DNA of 64,000 bases from an uncultured Granulosicoccaceae bacterium (GCA_938035525.1 CALHOI010000038.1:1-64000); one strand, 5' to 3'. Positions 25,589-34,700 are shown, numbered from the stretch's first letter. A program made the numbers and translations. The notes: generated by a model not told the origin, from the sequence alone.

Positions 25589-25918
25589 CTAGCCGCCGCC
25601 TCGCTGGTATCGTAGGTCAAAATGCGAGGAAAACGCTTCTTGCTGCTCCGGGCTTACACCCCGAAAATTGAATGTGACATTGGCAAACGGAATTTCCAGC
25701 AGTGCGATACGCCGGACTTGCTGCTCGCCAATAGCAATAACCACTGTGCCACCAGCAACATCGCCGTGCACCGTGTTACCTTCAATTCGATAGGGGTGAT
25801 CGCCCATGGCCGATGGCAACAGCCGAAAAAAATCGGCGTGCGTGACACCCATGTCTTTCGAATAATTGATATCTGGAAAACTATCCACCAGCAACAGGCG
25901 GCCAGATTGCAAGCACAT
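25589..25918 (-). CDS. Small unknown protein of the AOR operon ending in Gly-Gly-Gly
   Basis: About 109 aa from an ATG at 25918 that overlaps the end of the MoaD-like gene by 38 bases; a longer form from 25975 and shorter GTG starts are possible. Beta-rich, with DFFRLLPSAMGDHPYRIEG, GTVVIAIGEQQVRRIALLEI and VTFNFRGVSPEQQEAF. It ends RYQRGGG, verified to the TAG stop. I do not recognise a family. The position between moaD and moaA and the glycine tail suggest a cofactor-assembly role, which is inference. Confidence 0.75.
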   Translation of the reverse strand: MCLQSGRLLLVDSFPDINYSKDMGVTHADFFRLLPSAMGDHPYRIEGNTVHGDVAGGTVVIAIGEQQVRRIALLEIPFANVTFNFRGVSPEQQEAFSSHFDLRYQRGGG

Positions 25919-26135
25919 CGCCCTCTTTGAGCATACCCGACTGATCACGATCTGCGTCGCAGACAAACACGCCATTTATCAGAACAAGGTGTGCAAGCTC
26001 TCGCGGCACATGATACTTATCGATGATTGAGTTCAGAGATGCCCCTTCAGGAACGTCAATGCTGGCAACATTACGTACCGCATTGGAAGGCAATAAATCT
26101 CCCAGAGTGGCGTACAACTTAAACGTAATTTGCAT
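25881..26135 (-). CDS. MoaD/ThiS-family ubiquitin-like sulfur carrier
   Basis: 84 aa beta-grasp protein: ITFKLYATLGDLLPS at the start, GASLNSIIDKY in the helix region, VLINGVFVCDAD, and GDVLAIWPPVAGG with the terminal Gly-Gly that is adenylated and thiocarboxylated in MoaD. It lies in the AOR operon 46 bases after aorC. It probably delivers sulfur for the dithiolene of the tungsten pterin. Confidence 0.92.
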   Translation of the reverse strand: MQITFKLYATLGDLLPSNAVRNVASIDVPEGASLNSIIDKYHVPRELAHLVLINGVFVCDADRDQSGMLKEGDVLAIWPPVAGG

Positions 26136-26181
26136 GACGCGAATTTAAACGTGCTTATAGAATCGTTTTAAGACAACAGAC

Positions 26182-27447
26182 TTATACCGCAGCAGTGCGG
26201 TGTTGTCCTTGTGCACCAGCAAGATAAGCCTCGGACAAGCGAGTCGGATTTTCCATGAGTTTGTCTTTCCACTCACCCAGCGGAGAAGCCGTTTGTATTA
26301 GCCCACGCATAACGCCCACATGCTGTGTCATACCAAGACTGCTGGCACCCACCAGCACATCGTCTTTAAATTGCAGGTTCAGGTATTTGAAGTTTTCTTT
26401 GTCGACAAGCTCAGATTCTTCACCACCATCGACCCCCATCCACATACCGAAAGAAGTTGATATAAGACCAACGGTATCTAAAACGTTCATGTTGACGTTA
26501 CCGGCATTGGCGCTGATGTGGCCACTGACCATGCTTTGAGCAGCGATTTTACCGTGCTCTACGGCGGTTGGCTGAATGGCTTGAACATAATACTCGCCGG
26601 TAGAAAAATCTTTGCCCTGCGCTACATCTCCAGCCGCGTAAACATCAGGCAAACTGGTTTCCATGTAATCACCAACCACTATGCCCATGTCAACATTGAT
26701 ACCACTGCCATCAAGAAACGCTGTGTTGCTGCGAACGCCCGTGGCACATATAACCAGATCGGCCGGAATTGATTCGCCCGTATTAGTGGTAACCGACAAA
26801 GTTGAATCTGCGCCTTGGTCGATGCGATCAACTTTGGTTGATGTCATGACTTTAATACCTTGATCAACACACCAGTCCTTGATCATGGTTCCCATGGTGC
26901 GATTGGTCATGCGCGACACCATTCGGTTTTCCATTTCAATAACGGTCAGGTTGACTTTGTTTGCCGCTAGCGACTCAAGGATAATGCAACCGATAAAACC
27001 GGCGCCCATTAGCACGACATTTGAGCCTGGTGTTGCCTTCTCGATTATTTTGTGAGCATCTGCCAGAGACCAGCAATTATGCACGCCGTCCAAGTCTATG
27101 CCAGGAATAGGCGGCTTGGTTGCAGTAGCACCGGTTGCAATAAGCAACTTATCGTAAGCAACTGATTCACCATCCGCCAAAGATACCTGCTTGGCATGAG
27201 CGTCTAAGCCGTTAGCCCGCGCATGTCGAACACTAATACCCGAATTGCTAAAGTGGTCAGCGTTTTTGCGCAGGTAAGTACCCTCTTGCTGAATATTACC
27301 AACGAGGTAATAAGGTATCGCCATACGAGAATACGGCGGCACATCTTCTGCCGCCAGCATTGTAACCTCGCTTCGCGCGTCCAGCTTCTTGATTTGCTCG
27401 GCGGCAGAAACTGCCGCCGGACCGGCGCCGATAATTAAGTGGTGCAT
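26182..27447 (-). CDS. aorC: FAD/NAD-binding subunit of aldehyde oxidoreductase
   Basis: 421 aa pyridine nucleotide-disulfide oxidoreductase family protein. First dinucleotide fold IIGAGPAAVSAAEQI (5-19), second fold VLMGAGFIGCIILESLAA (about 147-164), and the FAD site DVYAAGDVAQG (about 268). No redox-active CxxxxC pair is visible, as in NADH-acceptor and rubredoxin-reductase types. Position next to AOR and a ferredoxin matches the AorC subunit of the Aromatoleum-type complex, which couples aldehyde oxidation to NAD. A four-unit tandem repeat separates it from the AOR gene. Confidence 0.88.
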   Translation of the reverse strand: MHHLIIGAGPAAVSAAEQIKKLDARSEVTMLAAEDVPPYSRMAIPYYLVGNIQQEGTYLRKNADHFSNSGISVRHARANGLDAHAKQVSLADGESVAYDKLLIATGATATKPPIPGIDLDGVHNCWSLADAHKIIEKATPGSNVVLMGAGFIGCIILESLAANKVNLTVIEMENRMVSRMTNRTMGTMIKDWCVDQGIKVMTSTKVDRIDQGADSTLSVTTNTGESIPADLVICATGVRSNTAFLDGSGINVDMGIVVGDYMETSLPDVYAAGDVAQGKDFSTGEYYVQAIQPTAVEHGKIAAQSMVSGHISANAGNVNMNVLDTVGLISTSFGMWMGVDGGEESELVDKENFKYLNLQFKDDVLVGASSLGMTQHVGVMRGLIQTASPLGEWKDKLMENPTRLSEAYLAGAQGQHRTAAV

Positions 27448-27479
27448 GTACTCGTTAATCCAATAAGCTGCTTTACTTT

Positions 27480-27549
27480 AAACAAACTGAAACCGGGAAA
27501 CAAACTGAAACCGGGAACCCAACTGGAACCCGGAAACAATGGAAACCCG
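27480..27549 (-). repeat. Four 18-bp tandem repeats between the AOR catalytic gene and aorC
   Basis: AAACAAACTGAAACCGGG occurs perfectly at 27480-27497 and 27498-27515, with degenerate copies at 27516-27533 and 27534-27549. The array fills most of the intergenic gap ahead of the aorC start on the gene strand. Confidence 0.93.
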
Positions 27550-27560
27550 CAACCCAGCAA

Positions 27561-29417
27561 TCAACCGGGCAAGCCCAGCCGAGAATGCGTCTCTACCGTT
27601 ACGCTGCCATCGCTTGTCCAACCGCGTGCTGCGTAGTATTCGGGTAGCATTTTATCCAGTTCAGACACCCTTCCCGCAGCTGGACCCACATTGGCAGGCT
27701 CAGAAACCAGACGAGCGGGTAAGTTATCGTCAGCACCGGTAAGACCGGCTTTGGCGTTGTACTCACGCTCCATGTTCCAGATTCGCTCGCCCACTTCCAT
27801 CATTCGATCAGTTGACCAGTCGCCCTCGCAAGCTGCATCTACCTGAGGGGCAATGTCATCCATTGTCCAAGCAAATGTAGTGAAGACACACAAACCCGCA
27901 GAATCAACTGCTGCAGTCGCATCCTGAAAAGCCTTGACCAAACCAGCCTTTCCATCAGACTCAAGCGGATCGGTTTTTTCCGGGATACCCAGGATTTCTG
28001 AGGCCACGGTATACCCTCGCAAATGACAAGCACCGCGATTAGACGTTGCGTAAGCCAAACCCATACCTTGAATACCACGAGGGTCGTATGCAGGAAATTC
28101 CTGTCCCTTCACTGTCATGGAGAATTCAGGCCTACCGTACTTTTCGCACAACCGTTTTGACCCCAGACCAATATCCCGACCAAAGCCTTCGCCCTTGGCG
28201 GTGACTTCAGCAGCCCAGCACAGCGCTTCAGCAGAGCCAAACTTCAATTCCACACCATCGGTTTGAGCCGTAGTAATAGCACCGGATTCAAACAACTCCA
28301 TTGCCGCCGCAATCGTTGAACCCAAAGAGATAGGATCCATACCGTCTTCGTTGCATAAAAAATTGACGTAAGTTAGCGCATCGATATCGTCGACACCGGT
28401 ATCAGGGCCCAGCGCCCAGGCTGCTTCGTACTCAAGACCACCTGAGTTAATCCAGTATTCAGGCTTGTCTTTAACGGAGAAGTGAGTGCGATCGATAGTC
28501 GAGATACGTCCGCAAGCAATGGTGCAGGCATAACAAGCGCCATTGGTCGTCAGGTTTGGCTTACCATCAGATTTGCGTGGCTCAAGCATGGCCTCGGCTG
28601 ATACGTTGGCTGCACCTTCAAATTGCGTCTCGCGCATATTGCGGGTTGGGAGCGCGCCCACCTCGTTTATGACATTCATCAGCACTTGCGTACCGTAGGC
28701 TGGTAAGCCTTGACCGGTTACCGCGTTTTCAGCCAATACCGCTTTGCCCGCCTTAGTGGCTGACATAAACGCCTCAGGGTTTTCAACATTGCCAATGCCC
28801 AAGGTGCCACGCACTACTACCGCTTTCAGATTTTTGGAGGCCATGACGGTGCCCACACCACTTCGACCTGCTGCACGGTGCAAATCATTGACAACAGCAG
28901 CGTACAAGCAACCCTGCTCGGCACTTCGACCAACGCAGGCAATTCGGGTTTGCGGGTCTTGATGTTTGGTTCGCAACACTTTGTCTGCCTCCCAAACCGA
29001 TTTACCCCACAAGTCGTCCGCCGGTAACAGACTGGCTTTTTCGTTCTCGATGCTCAGGTACATAGGGCTTGCTGCGCGGCCTTCAAAAATGACCATATCC
29101 CAACCAGCAAATTTAAGCTCGGCACCAAAGAAGCCGCCTGAGTTAGAACAGGCAATTGCATTGGTCAGCGGACTTTTACAGATAACAGAATACCGACCAC
29201 CGGTGGATGCCATTGTGCCGGTCAGTGGACCAGTAGCCATGATCAGTTTGTTGTCTGGCCCAAGCGGGTCGCACGCCGGGTCTGTTTCTTCAACCATATA
29301 ACGCGTAGCCAGTCCACGTTGACCAAGGTAGTCGTTGGCCCACTGCATGTTCAACGCTTCTTCAGTGACGGTACCGTTGGAGAGGTTGACTCGTAATAAT
29401 TTCCTAGTCCAAGACAT
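27561..29417 (-). CDS. aorB: Tungsten-type aldehyde:ferredoxin oxidoreductase, catalytic subunit
   Basis: 618 aa, full length. Oxidises aldehydes to acids with a bis-pterin tungsten (or molybdenum) cofactor and one [4Fe-4S] cluster. N-terminal AOR domain: LGQRGLATRYM, ATGPLTGTMASTGGRY, GFFGAELKFAGWDMVIFEG. Cluster ligands: CYACTIAC near residues 293-300 and the distant Cys in SAGLCVFTTFAW. AAAGGAG precedes the ATG. Neighbours are the ferredoxin subunit upstream and FAD subunit, MoaD and MoaA downstream, the layout of NAD-linked AOR complexes known from Aromatoleum and relatives. Substrate range is not shown by sequence. Confidence 0.95.
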   Translation of the reverse strand: MSWTRKLLRVNLSNGTVTEEALNMQWANDYLGQRGLATRYMVEETDPACDPLGPDNKLIMATGPLTGTMASTGGRYSVICKSPLTNAIACSNSGGFFGAELKFAGWDMVIFEGRAASPMYLSIENEKASLLPADDLWGKSVWEADKVLRTKHQDPQTRIACVGRSAEQGCLYAAVVNDLHRAAGRSGVGTVMASKNLKAVVVRGTLGIGNVENPEAFMSATKAGKAVLAENAVTGQGLPAYGTQVLMNVINEVGALPTRNMRETQFEGAANVSAEAMLEPRKSDGKPNLTTNGACYACTIACGRISTIDRTHFSVKDKPEYWINSGGLEYEAAWALGPDTGVDDIDALTYVNFLCNEDGMDPISLGSTIAAAMELFESGAITTAQTDGVELKFGSAEALCWAAEVTAKGEGFGRDIGLGSKRLCEKYGRPEFSMTVKGQEFPAYDPRGIQGMGLAYATSNRGACHLRGYTVASEILGIPEKTDPLESDGKAGLVKAFQDATAAVDSAGLCVFTTFAWTMDDIAPQVDAACEGDWSTDRMMEVGERIWNMEREYNAKAGLTGADDNLPARLVSEPANVGPAAGRVSELDKMLPEYYAARGWTSDGSVTVETHSRLGLPG

Positions 29418-29428
29418 AAATATCTCCT

Positions 29429-29902
29429 TTAGCCGTTAGTCGCATTGTCGGTTTTTGAAGCCCAGGCACGCATTTTGTCCAGACCGGTTGCATTGGCATC
29501 AACATAAGTGATGGCTTGCGTTGGACAGGCATCGGCGCAAGCCGGGTCGCCACCACACAAGTCGCACTTAACCACTTTGCCAGAAGAGGTGTTGTAATTG
29601 ATGGTGCCAAACGGGCAAGCAATGGTGCAGACCTTACAACCAACGCAGACATCTTCAAGCACATCTTTGGAACCCGTTTCAGCGTTAATGACAATCGCAT
29701 CAACAGGACAGGCCTGCATACACCACGCTTCGTCGCATTGCGTGCACGTATAAGGAACGAACCGACCCTCATCGTGAAAGTTGAATACTTTTATGCGGGA
29801 TTTCGCCGGATTAAACATACCTTCGTTCTCTAACGAACATGCCGACTCACACTGCAGGCACCCAGTGCATTTACCTGGGTCGATGTGCAGAGACTTTTGC
29901 AT
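29429..29902 (-). CDS. aorA: Four-cluster ferredoxin subunit of aldehyde oxidoreductase
   Basis: 157 aa electron-transfer protein with sixteen cysteines in four groups: CTGCLQCESAC, CTQCDEAWCMQAC, CVGCKVCTIAC and CDLCGGDPACADAC, enough for four [4Fe-4S] clusters. The start at ATG 29902 is set by GGAGGAG just upstream; an earlier in-frame start at 29938 would read through the leader. First gene of the AOR operon, 11 bases before aorB. It should carry electrons between the tungsten subunit and the FAD subunit. Confidence 0.95.
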   Translation of the reverse strand: MQKSLHIDPGKCTGCLQCESACSLENEGMFNPAKSRIKVFNFHDEGRFVPYTCTQCDEAWCMQACPVDAIVINAETGSKDVLEDVCVGCKVCTIACPFGTINYNTSSGKVVKCDLCGGDPACADACPTQAITYVDANATGLDKMRAWASKTDNATNG

Positions 29903-30201
29903 GGTGCTCCTCCAAATAATTGTTGTTATGGCGGCCAAATTGGCTCTTGTAGAAGTGGCAGCCAGGTTTGTTATGAAGTAAAACTTATAAAATCAACGAC
30001 TTGGGCTTAGGAAGCCGAAAATTACCGGTGATAACCCTACTTTTCATCAGGTAACACTAATTAAACCCCAACCATTTTGCAAGACAATGGGTCTTTGGAG
30101 GCACTCAGGAACTTGGTGAATGGTTCAATATGCGCCAAATCAGAACCGTTTCGAAGCACTTTACTCCCTTACGACCCCGTTGCCTTGGAAATACTGCGCT
30201 T
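29903..30201 (-). promoter_or_regulatory. Leader region of the AOR operon
   Basis: Likely promoter and 5' leader of aorA. It contains a palindrome GCCAA-a-TTGGC (29934-29944) 32 bases from the start and a small hairpin GGCTT-agg-AAGCC (30004-30016). I looked for the Moco/Tuco RNA motif expected ahead of such genes and could not fit its conserved core by eye. No gene is seen. Confidence 0.45.
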
Positions 30202-30747
30202 TTAGTTTTCTGCCAGCGTAAATGAGGTGCGCAAAGCCTTGCCCAGCTCGTTGACGCTTAAGTCTGTCGATACTTCGAAAATGGCATCAGGGTTACCGTA
30301 ATACGTGTTCAGACCACCCTTTTTGCTCATGGGGTGAAACACGATTCTGCCAACGTAGCACTGCACCATGACTGCCAGGGTGCCAGCATGAAACCCACCC
30401 TGTGACGGCACTTCAGCCGGTTTGTCGGCTGGCTCATCAAGTTGCCTATTGGCTGGTAAGGTGTCAATGAATTTGCCCGTAAACGAACTTAGATACGACG
30501 CGATATCAGCCTGATTTTTCGTGTGCAACAAACACGACAACAAGGTTTCGCCCAGGCTGCTTAGTCGGCTACTGACATTTTGCTTGATAACGGGTGAAGA
30601 TTCGACAATACCACCATGCGTTGATGCGCAAAGAGGCACAAAATAATAGGCATCGGGGCGCAGATAGATATTAGCGGTTTTGTAAAACAGCTCTTCCGAG
30701 CCCTGTAAGTCATTGTTTACGTGCTGTTTAATTTTTTCAGCCAGCAT
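30202..30747 (-). CDS. Unknown soluble protein, 181 aa
   Basis: No recognised domain, signal peptide or membrane segment. Features: IYLRPDAYYFVPLCASTHGG near residue 27, a Pro-rich linker (EPADKPAEVPSQGG, about 104-117) and VMVQCYVGRIVFHPMSKKGG in the C-terminal part. AAGGAAAAC precedes the ATG, supporting it as a real gene. It sits between the AOR operon and polA in the same orientation as both. Confidence 0.7.
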   Translation of the reverse strand: MLAEKIKQHVNNDLQGSEELFYKTANIYLRPDAYYFVPLCASTHGGIVESSPVIKQNVSSRLSSLGETLLSCLLHTKNQADIASYLSSFTGKFIDTLPANRQLDEPADKPAEVPSQGGFHAGTLAVMVQCYVGRIVFHPMSKKGGLNTYYGNPDAIFEVSTDLSVNELGKALRTSFTLAEN

Positions 30748-30940
30748 TTTATGTTTTCCTTAACTTGTACTGGGAGAAACCATTCTCCCCAAAAAAGCGG
30801 GATAATGTTCCCGCTAGTGAAGTACAAGCATATACGATTCAAACCCCGTTGAAAAGGGATGTTTTTCCTACCTTTCAGGCTTCCAAAATTATGCAAAAAT
30901 CTGCACACAGATTCGTACAAAGGTTCGCGCAAGTAATGCC

Positions 30941-30979
30941 GCTAATCAAAGCAGCTAATCAAAGCAGCTAATTAAGGTA
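30941..30979. repeat. Three 13-bp tandem repeats between polA and its downstream neighbour
   Basis: GCTAATCAAAGCA at 30941-30953 and 30954-30966, then GCTAATTAAGGTA at 30967-30979, followed by a partial GCTA. Confidence 0.92.
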
Positions 30980-31007
30980 GCTATAAAAAGTGTAGGACAG
31001 GATTCAC

Positions 31008-31037
31008 CCAAGTGCGCCTAAGACTTGGCGCACTTGG
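31008..31037 (-). terminator. Perfect 11-bp hairpin downstream of polA
   Basis: CCAAGTGCGCC, eight-base loop, GGCGCACTTGG. It lies 71 bases after the polA stop on the polA strand. There is no immediate U-tract (a TTTTT comes 17 bases later), so it may be an atypical terminator or an mRNA-stabilising hairpin. Confidence 0.55.
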
Positions 31038-31107
31038 ATTAGAGAATGACCGAACTTATGACAGGCCAGACCTAGGGTTAAGACTCTTGAGAAGGCTGAC
31101 AGGAGAA

Positions 31108-33861
31108 CTAATGGGCTTCTTCCCAGCTGTTGCCAACGCCAACATCAACTTCCAGCGGCACAGACAGGGTGGCTGCGGCAATCATTTTTTCCTGTATTTT
31201 TTCGCCAATGGCATCGGACTCACCAGCCGGGACTTCAAGAACCAGTTCATCGTGGACTTGCATTATTACTCTGGCATCAATTTTTTCGCTACTCAGCCAA
31301 TCATCAACCAGCAACATGGCTTTTTTGATAATATCGGCAGCCGTCCCCTGCATAGGGGCATTGATTGCGGTTCGCTCAGCGTATTGGCGCAGCTGCCCGT
31401 TGCGCGCGTTAATATCGGGTAAATACAGACGGCGCCCGAACACGGTTTCTACAAATCCGGTTTCCTTGGCCATGGCCCGCGTGTCATCCATGTACTGCTT
31501 GACGCCTGGGTAACGGGCAAAATATAAATTAATGTATTCCTGAGCTTCGCCACGGGCTATATCAAGTTGCTTTGCCAGCCCAAAAGCGGACATACCGTAA
31601 ATGAGTCCAAAGTTAATGGCTTTAGCAGCGCGCCGTTGATCAGCATCGACATCAGCAACGTCAGTGGTAAACACTTCTGAGGCCGTTGCTCTGTGCACAT
31701 CCAGACCCTGCTCAAACGCGCTGACGAGACCTTCATCGGCCGATAGATGCGCCATAATACGAAGCTCTATTTGCGAGTAATCTGCAGCCAGAATGCGATA
31801 ACCTTTTTCAGGTATAAACGCTTCACGAATACGTCGCCCTTCTTCGGTTCTAACCGGTATGTTCTGCAAGTTAGGGTCGGTGCTGGATAAGCGACCCGTT
31901 GACGCAACCGCTTGATGATAAGACGTATGCACCCTGCCCGAGTCTTCATTTATTTGCAGCGGTAATTTTTCGATGTATGTGGACATTAACTTTGCCAAAG
32001 ATCGGTGCTGCAAAATTAATCGCGGTAATGGGTAATCAACAGCCAGCGTCTCTAATACGTCTTCTGCTGTTGAAGGCTGGCCTTTGGGCGTTTTTCTGAT
32101 GATCGGAAACTGTTTTTCATCGAAAAATATTTCCTGAATTTGTTTTGGTGAACCCAAATTAAACTCTTTACCGGCATCTTCGTAAGCATCCGCTTTAATT
32201 TGCTCGAGTTTTTTGCTGATTTTTTTTCCTTGCTTTGCCAGCATGCTCGAATCAATGCCAACACCACCGTGTTCGATTCGGCCCAGCACCTGTAACAACG
32301 GCAACTCCACTTCAAGATAAAGTGCTTTGAGTTTGTCGTTTTTTTCAAGCTGCGGCCAAAGCGCTTGATGCAGTTGCAAGGTTATATCGGCATCTTCTGC
32401 AGCGTAGTGGCTGGCCTGCTCTAACGGAATTTGATCAAAAGTAAGTTGCTTCTTGCCTTTGCCAGCAATGTCTTCAAAGTGAACGGTCTCGATACCTAAA
32501 TATTTACGGGCCAGCGAATCCATATCGTGTCGAGTGGCTGTTGAATCGAGCACATAAGATTGCAGCATGGTGTCGTGCGCAACATTGGTCAGTTCAATAC
32601 CGTATTTACGCAACACATTGATATCGTACTTAATATGTTGCCCGATGATGTTGCCAGTTTTGCGTTCCAGCAAAGGTTTTAGTTTGGCCAGCACTTTGTC
32701 TCTGTCCAGTTGCTTGGGTGCACCCTCATAACTGTGCGCCAGCGGAACGTAAGCCGCTTTGCCGGGCTCAATTGCAAACGACACCCCCACGACTTCTGCC
32801 ACCATGTAATCCAGGCTGGTGGTTTCGGTATCAAAGGCGAACAGCTCTGCTTTGCTTAGTTTTTTCAACCAGGCATCAAGCGCCTTCATGGTTAGAACGG
32901 TTTCGTAATCCTGGTTCTCGCGAGCCGCAGGTACAACGTCGGTTGATAATGTTGATTCAACATTGCTTGTTGTCTTGGCGGAAGAACTCGGCAGTAACGG
33001 CGATTTGCCTTCTGCCAGTTCACGACGCCAGGTTTTAAATTCAAGGGTTTCGTACAGGGTTGCCAGTGCTTCAACATCAGGCTCTTTGAGTTTTAGTTCG
33101 TCAATACCATTGGGCAGCTCTACATCGGTTTTGATGGTGGCAAGCTCGTAGGACATAGGCAAAAACTCAATACTGGCGCGCAGCTTTTCACCTATTTTGC
33201 CTTTGACTGAGTCAGCATTTTTAATGACATCGTCCAACGATTCATTTGCAGCCAACCACTTGGCGGCCGTTTTTGGACCACAGCTGGGTACGCCGGGTAT
33301 GTTGTCTGAGGTGTCGCCAACCAATGCCAGGTAGTCGATAATTTGCGAAGGTTTAACGCCGAATTTTTCAAGCACTGCAGGCTCATCCATGACGGTGTTG
33401 TTCATGGTGTTGATTAACGACACTTTGTCGTTGACCAACTGTGCCATGTCCTTATCGCCGGTTGAAATAACGGTTTTTAATCCGGCTTTGCTGGCCTGGA
33501 CCGCCAGCGTCCCGATGACATCATCAGCCTCAACACCAGGCACAATCATCATCGGCATGCCCATACTCTGCACCAATTGATGCAAAGGCTCAATTTGCGA
33601 GCGCATATCGTCCGGCATTGGGGGGCGGTTCGACTTATACTCTTTGTAGATGTCGTCGCGAAAGGTTTTACCCTTTGCATCAAAAACCACCACCATGACC
33701 TCTGGCTGGTAATCCGCCACCAGACGGCGAAGCATATTTGTTACACCGTAAATGGCTCCGGTTGGCTGACCTTTTGCCGTGGTTAATGGCGGCATAGCAT
33801 GAAATGCCCGGTACAGGTAGGACGATCCATCTACTAGAATTACTGGTTTGGCGGCGGACAT
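31108..33861 (-). CDS. polA: DNA polymerase I
   Basis: 917 aa from the ATG at 33861, chosen because AAGAGAA lies just upstream and the protein then starts MSAAKPVILVDGSSYLYRA; the open frame extends 16 codons further without support. All three domains are present: 5'-nuclease (residues 1-about 300), 3'-5' proofreading exonuclease with intact FAFDTETTSLDY, and the polymerase domain with ADYSQIELRIMAHLS, RRAAKAINFGLIYGMSAFGLA and QVHDELVLEV. Fills gaps in repair and Okazaki-fragment processing. Divergent from the LOG-family gene. Confidence 0.98.
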   Translation of the reverse strand: MSAAKPVILVDGSSYLYRAFHAMPPLTTAKGQPTGAIYGVTNMLRRLVADYQPEVMVVVFDAKGKTFRDDIYKEYKSNRPPMPDDMRSQIEPLHQLVQSMGMPMMIVPGVEADDVIGTLAVQASKAGLKTVISTGDKDMAQLVNDKVSLINTMNNTVMDEPAVLEKFGVKPSQIIDYLALVGDTSDNIPGVPSCGPKTAAKWLAANESLDDVIKNADSVKGKIGEKLRASIEFLPMSYELATIKTDVELPNGIDELKLKEPDVEALATLYETLEFKTWRRELAEGKSPLLPSSSAKTTSNVESTLSTDVVPAARENQDYETVLTMKALDAWLKKLSKAELFAFDTETTSLDYMVAEVVGVSFAIEPGKAAYVPLAHSYEGAPKQLDRDKVLAKLKPLLERKTGNIIGQHIKYDINVLRKYGIELTNVAHDTMLQSYVLDSTATRHDMDSLARKYLGIETVHFEDIAGKGKKQLTFDQIPLEQASHYAAEDADITLQLHQALWPQLEKNDKLKALYLEVELPLLQVLGRIEHGGVGIDSSMLAKQGKKISKKLEQIKADAYEDAGKEFNLGSPKQIQEIFFDEKQFPIIRKTPKGQPSTAEDVLETLAVDYPLPRLILQHRSLAKLMSTYIEKLPLQINEDSGRVHTSYHQAVASTGRLSSTDPNLQNIPVRTEEGRRIREAFIPEKGYRILAADYSQIELRIMAHLSADEGLVSAFEQGLDVHRATASEVFTTDVADVDADQRRAAKAINFGLIYGMSAFGLAKQLDIARGEAQEYINLYFARYPGVKQYMDDTRAMAKETGFVETVFGRRLYLPDINARNGQLRQYAERTAINAPMQGTAADIIKKAMLLVDDWLSSEKIDARVIMQVHDELVLEVPAGESDAIGEKIQEKMIAAATLSVPLEVDVGVGNSWEEAH

Positions 33862-33928
33862 ACCGTTCTCTTTAACCTGATAAACCGACAGTGTACGACA
33901 ACACGACATAACCGTTTCAAGGAATCAA

Positions 33929-34651
33929 ATGCGACAACTACCCGAAAACACCCAAATGAGCGCTGATGCTCGCGATCGCGCACTCACCCGAGATTCATGG
34001 AAGATTTTCCAGATCATGGCCGAATTCGTTGACGGTTTTCAGCATTTGGCCGACATCAGCCCATCGGTCAGTATTTTTGGCTCTGCGCGCTTTAAGCCCG
34101 ACAACCCTTACTACGAGGCCGCTGAAGATATCAGCAGAAAACTCTCAGACTCTGGCTTTGCTGTGGTCAGTGGAGGCGGACCGGGAATCATGGAGGCCGC
34201 CAACAAAGGCGCACTGGCAGGTAAATCGGCTAGCGTGGGTTTGAACATTCGCTTACCGCACGAGCAATCGGGCAATGGCTTTCAGGACATCAGCATTAAT
34301 TTCAAATACTTTTTCGCCCGCAAAGTGATGTTTGTTAAATACGCATCGGCCTATGTGGTTATGCCAGGCGGGTTTGGAACACTCGACGAATTGGCTGAAG
34401 TACTGACTTTGGTACAAACAGGAAAATCACAAAAGGTGCCCATTATTCTGTACGGCTCAAGCTTTTGGAATGGCCTAATAGATTGGTTTAAAACCACTCT
34501 GGTTGATGAGGGCACCATTAGCGCAACAGACATGGATTTGTTCCACATAACCGATGATCCACAATTTGTTATTGACACCATATTTGATTTTTACGATGGC
34601 GTTGATCTGGAAACTATAATTAATCAGTCACAGTTGAAGATGGATATTTAA
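33929..34651 (+). CDS. LOG-family (TIGR00730-type) nucleotide phosphoribohydrolase-like protein
   Basis: 240 aa Rossmann-fold protein with the two hallmarks GGGPGIMEAANKGA (about residues 73-86) and PGGFGTLDELAEVLT (about 146-160). The family hydrolyses nucleoside 5'-monophosphates (LOG/PpnN-like) and is often mislabelled lysine decarboxylase. Ribosome site AAGGAATCAA before the ATG. A shorter start at Met10 is also possible. Confidence 0.92.
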   Translation: MRQLPENTQMSADARDRALTRDSWKIFQIMAEFVDGFQHLADISPSVSIFGSARFKPDNPYYEAAEDISRKLSDSGFAVVSGGGPGIMEAANKGALAGKSASVGLNIRLPHEQSGNGFQDISINFKYFFARKVMFVKYASAYVVMPGGFGTLDELAEVLTLVQTGKSQKVPIILYGSSFWNGLIDWFKTTLVDEGTISATDMDLFHITDDPQFVIDTIFDFYDGVDLETIINQSQLKMDI

Positions 34652-34700
34652 CAAGCCAGGTATACCTGACCAAACGGGTAATTGGTTCGCACAAAACAAA

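Larger units (their letters stand above)
30748..31107. other. Non-coding gap downstream of polA with hairpin and tandem repeat
   Basis: This 360-bp stretch has no convincing gene. It contains a long perfect hairpin at 31008-31037 and three 13-bp tandem units at 30941-30979, listed separately, plus the ribosome site of the gene to its left. Confidence 0.6.

Noticed and set aside
29903-30201. Molybdenum/tungsten cofactor riboswitch ahead of the AOR operon
   Set aside because: I looked for the conserved core on the minus strand; only a small hairpin and a palindrome are present, so I cannot support it. A covariance-model search for Moco-RNA would settle it.
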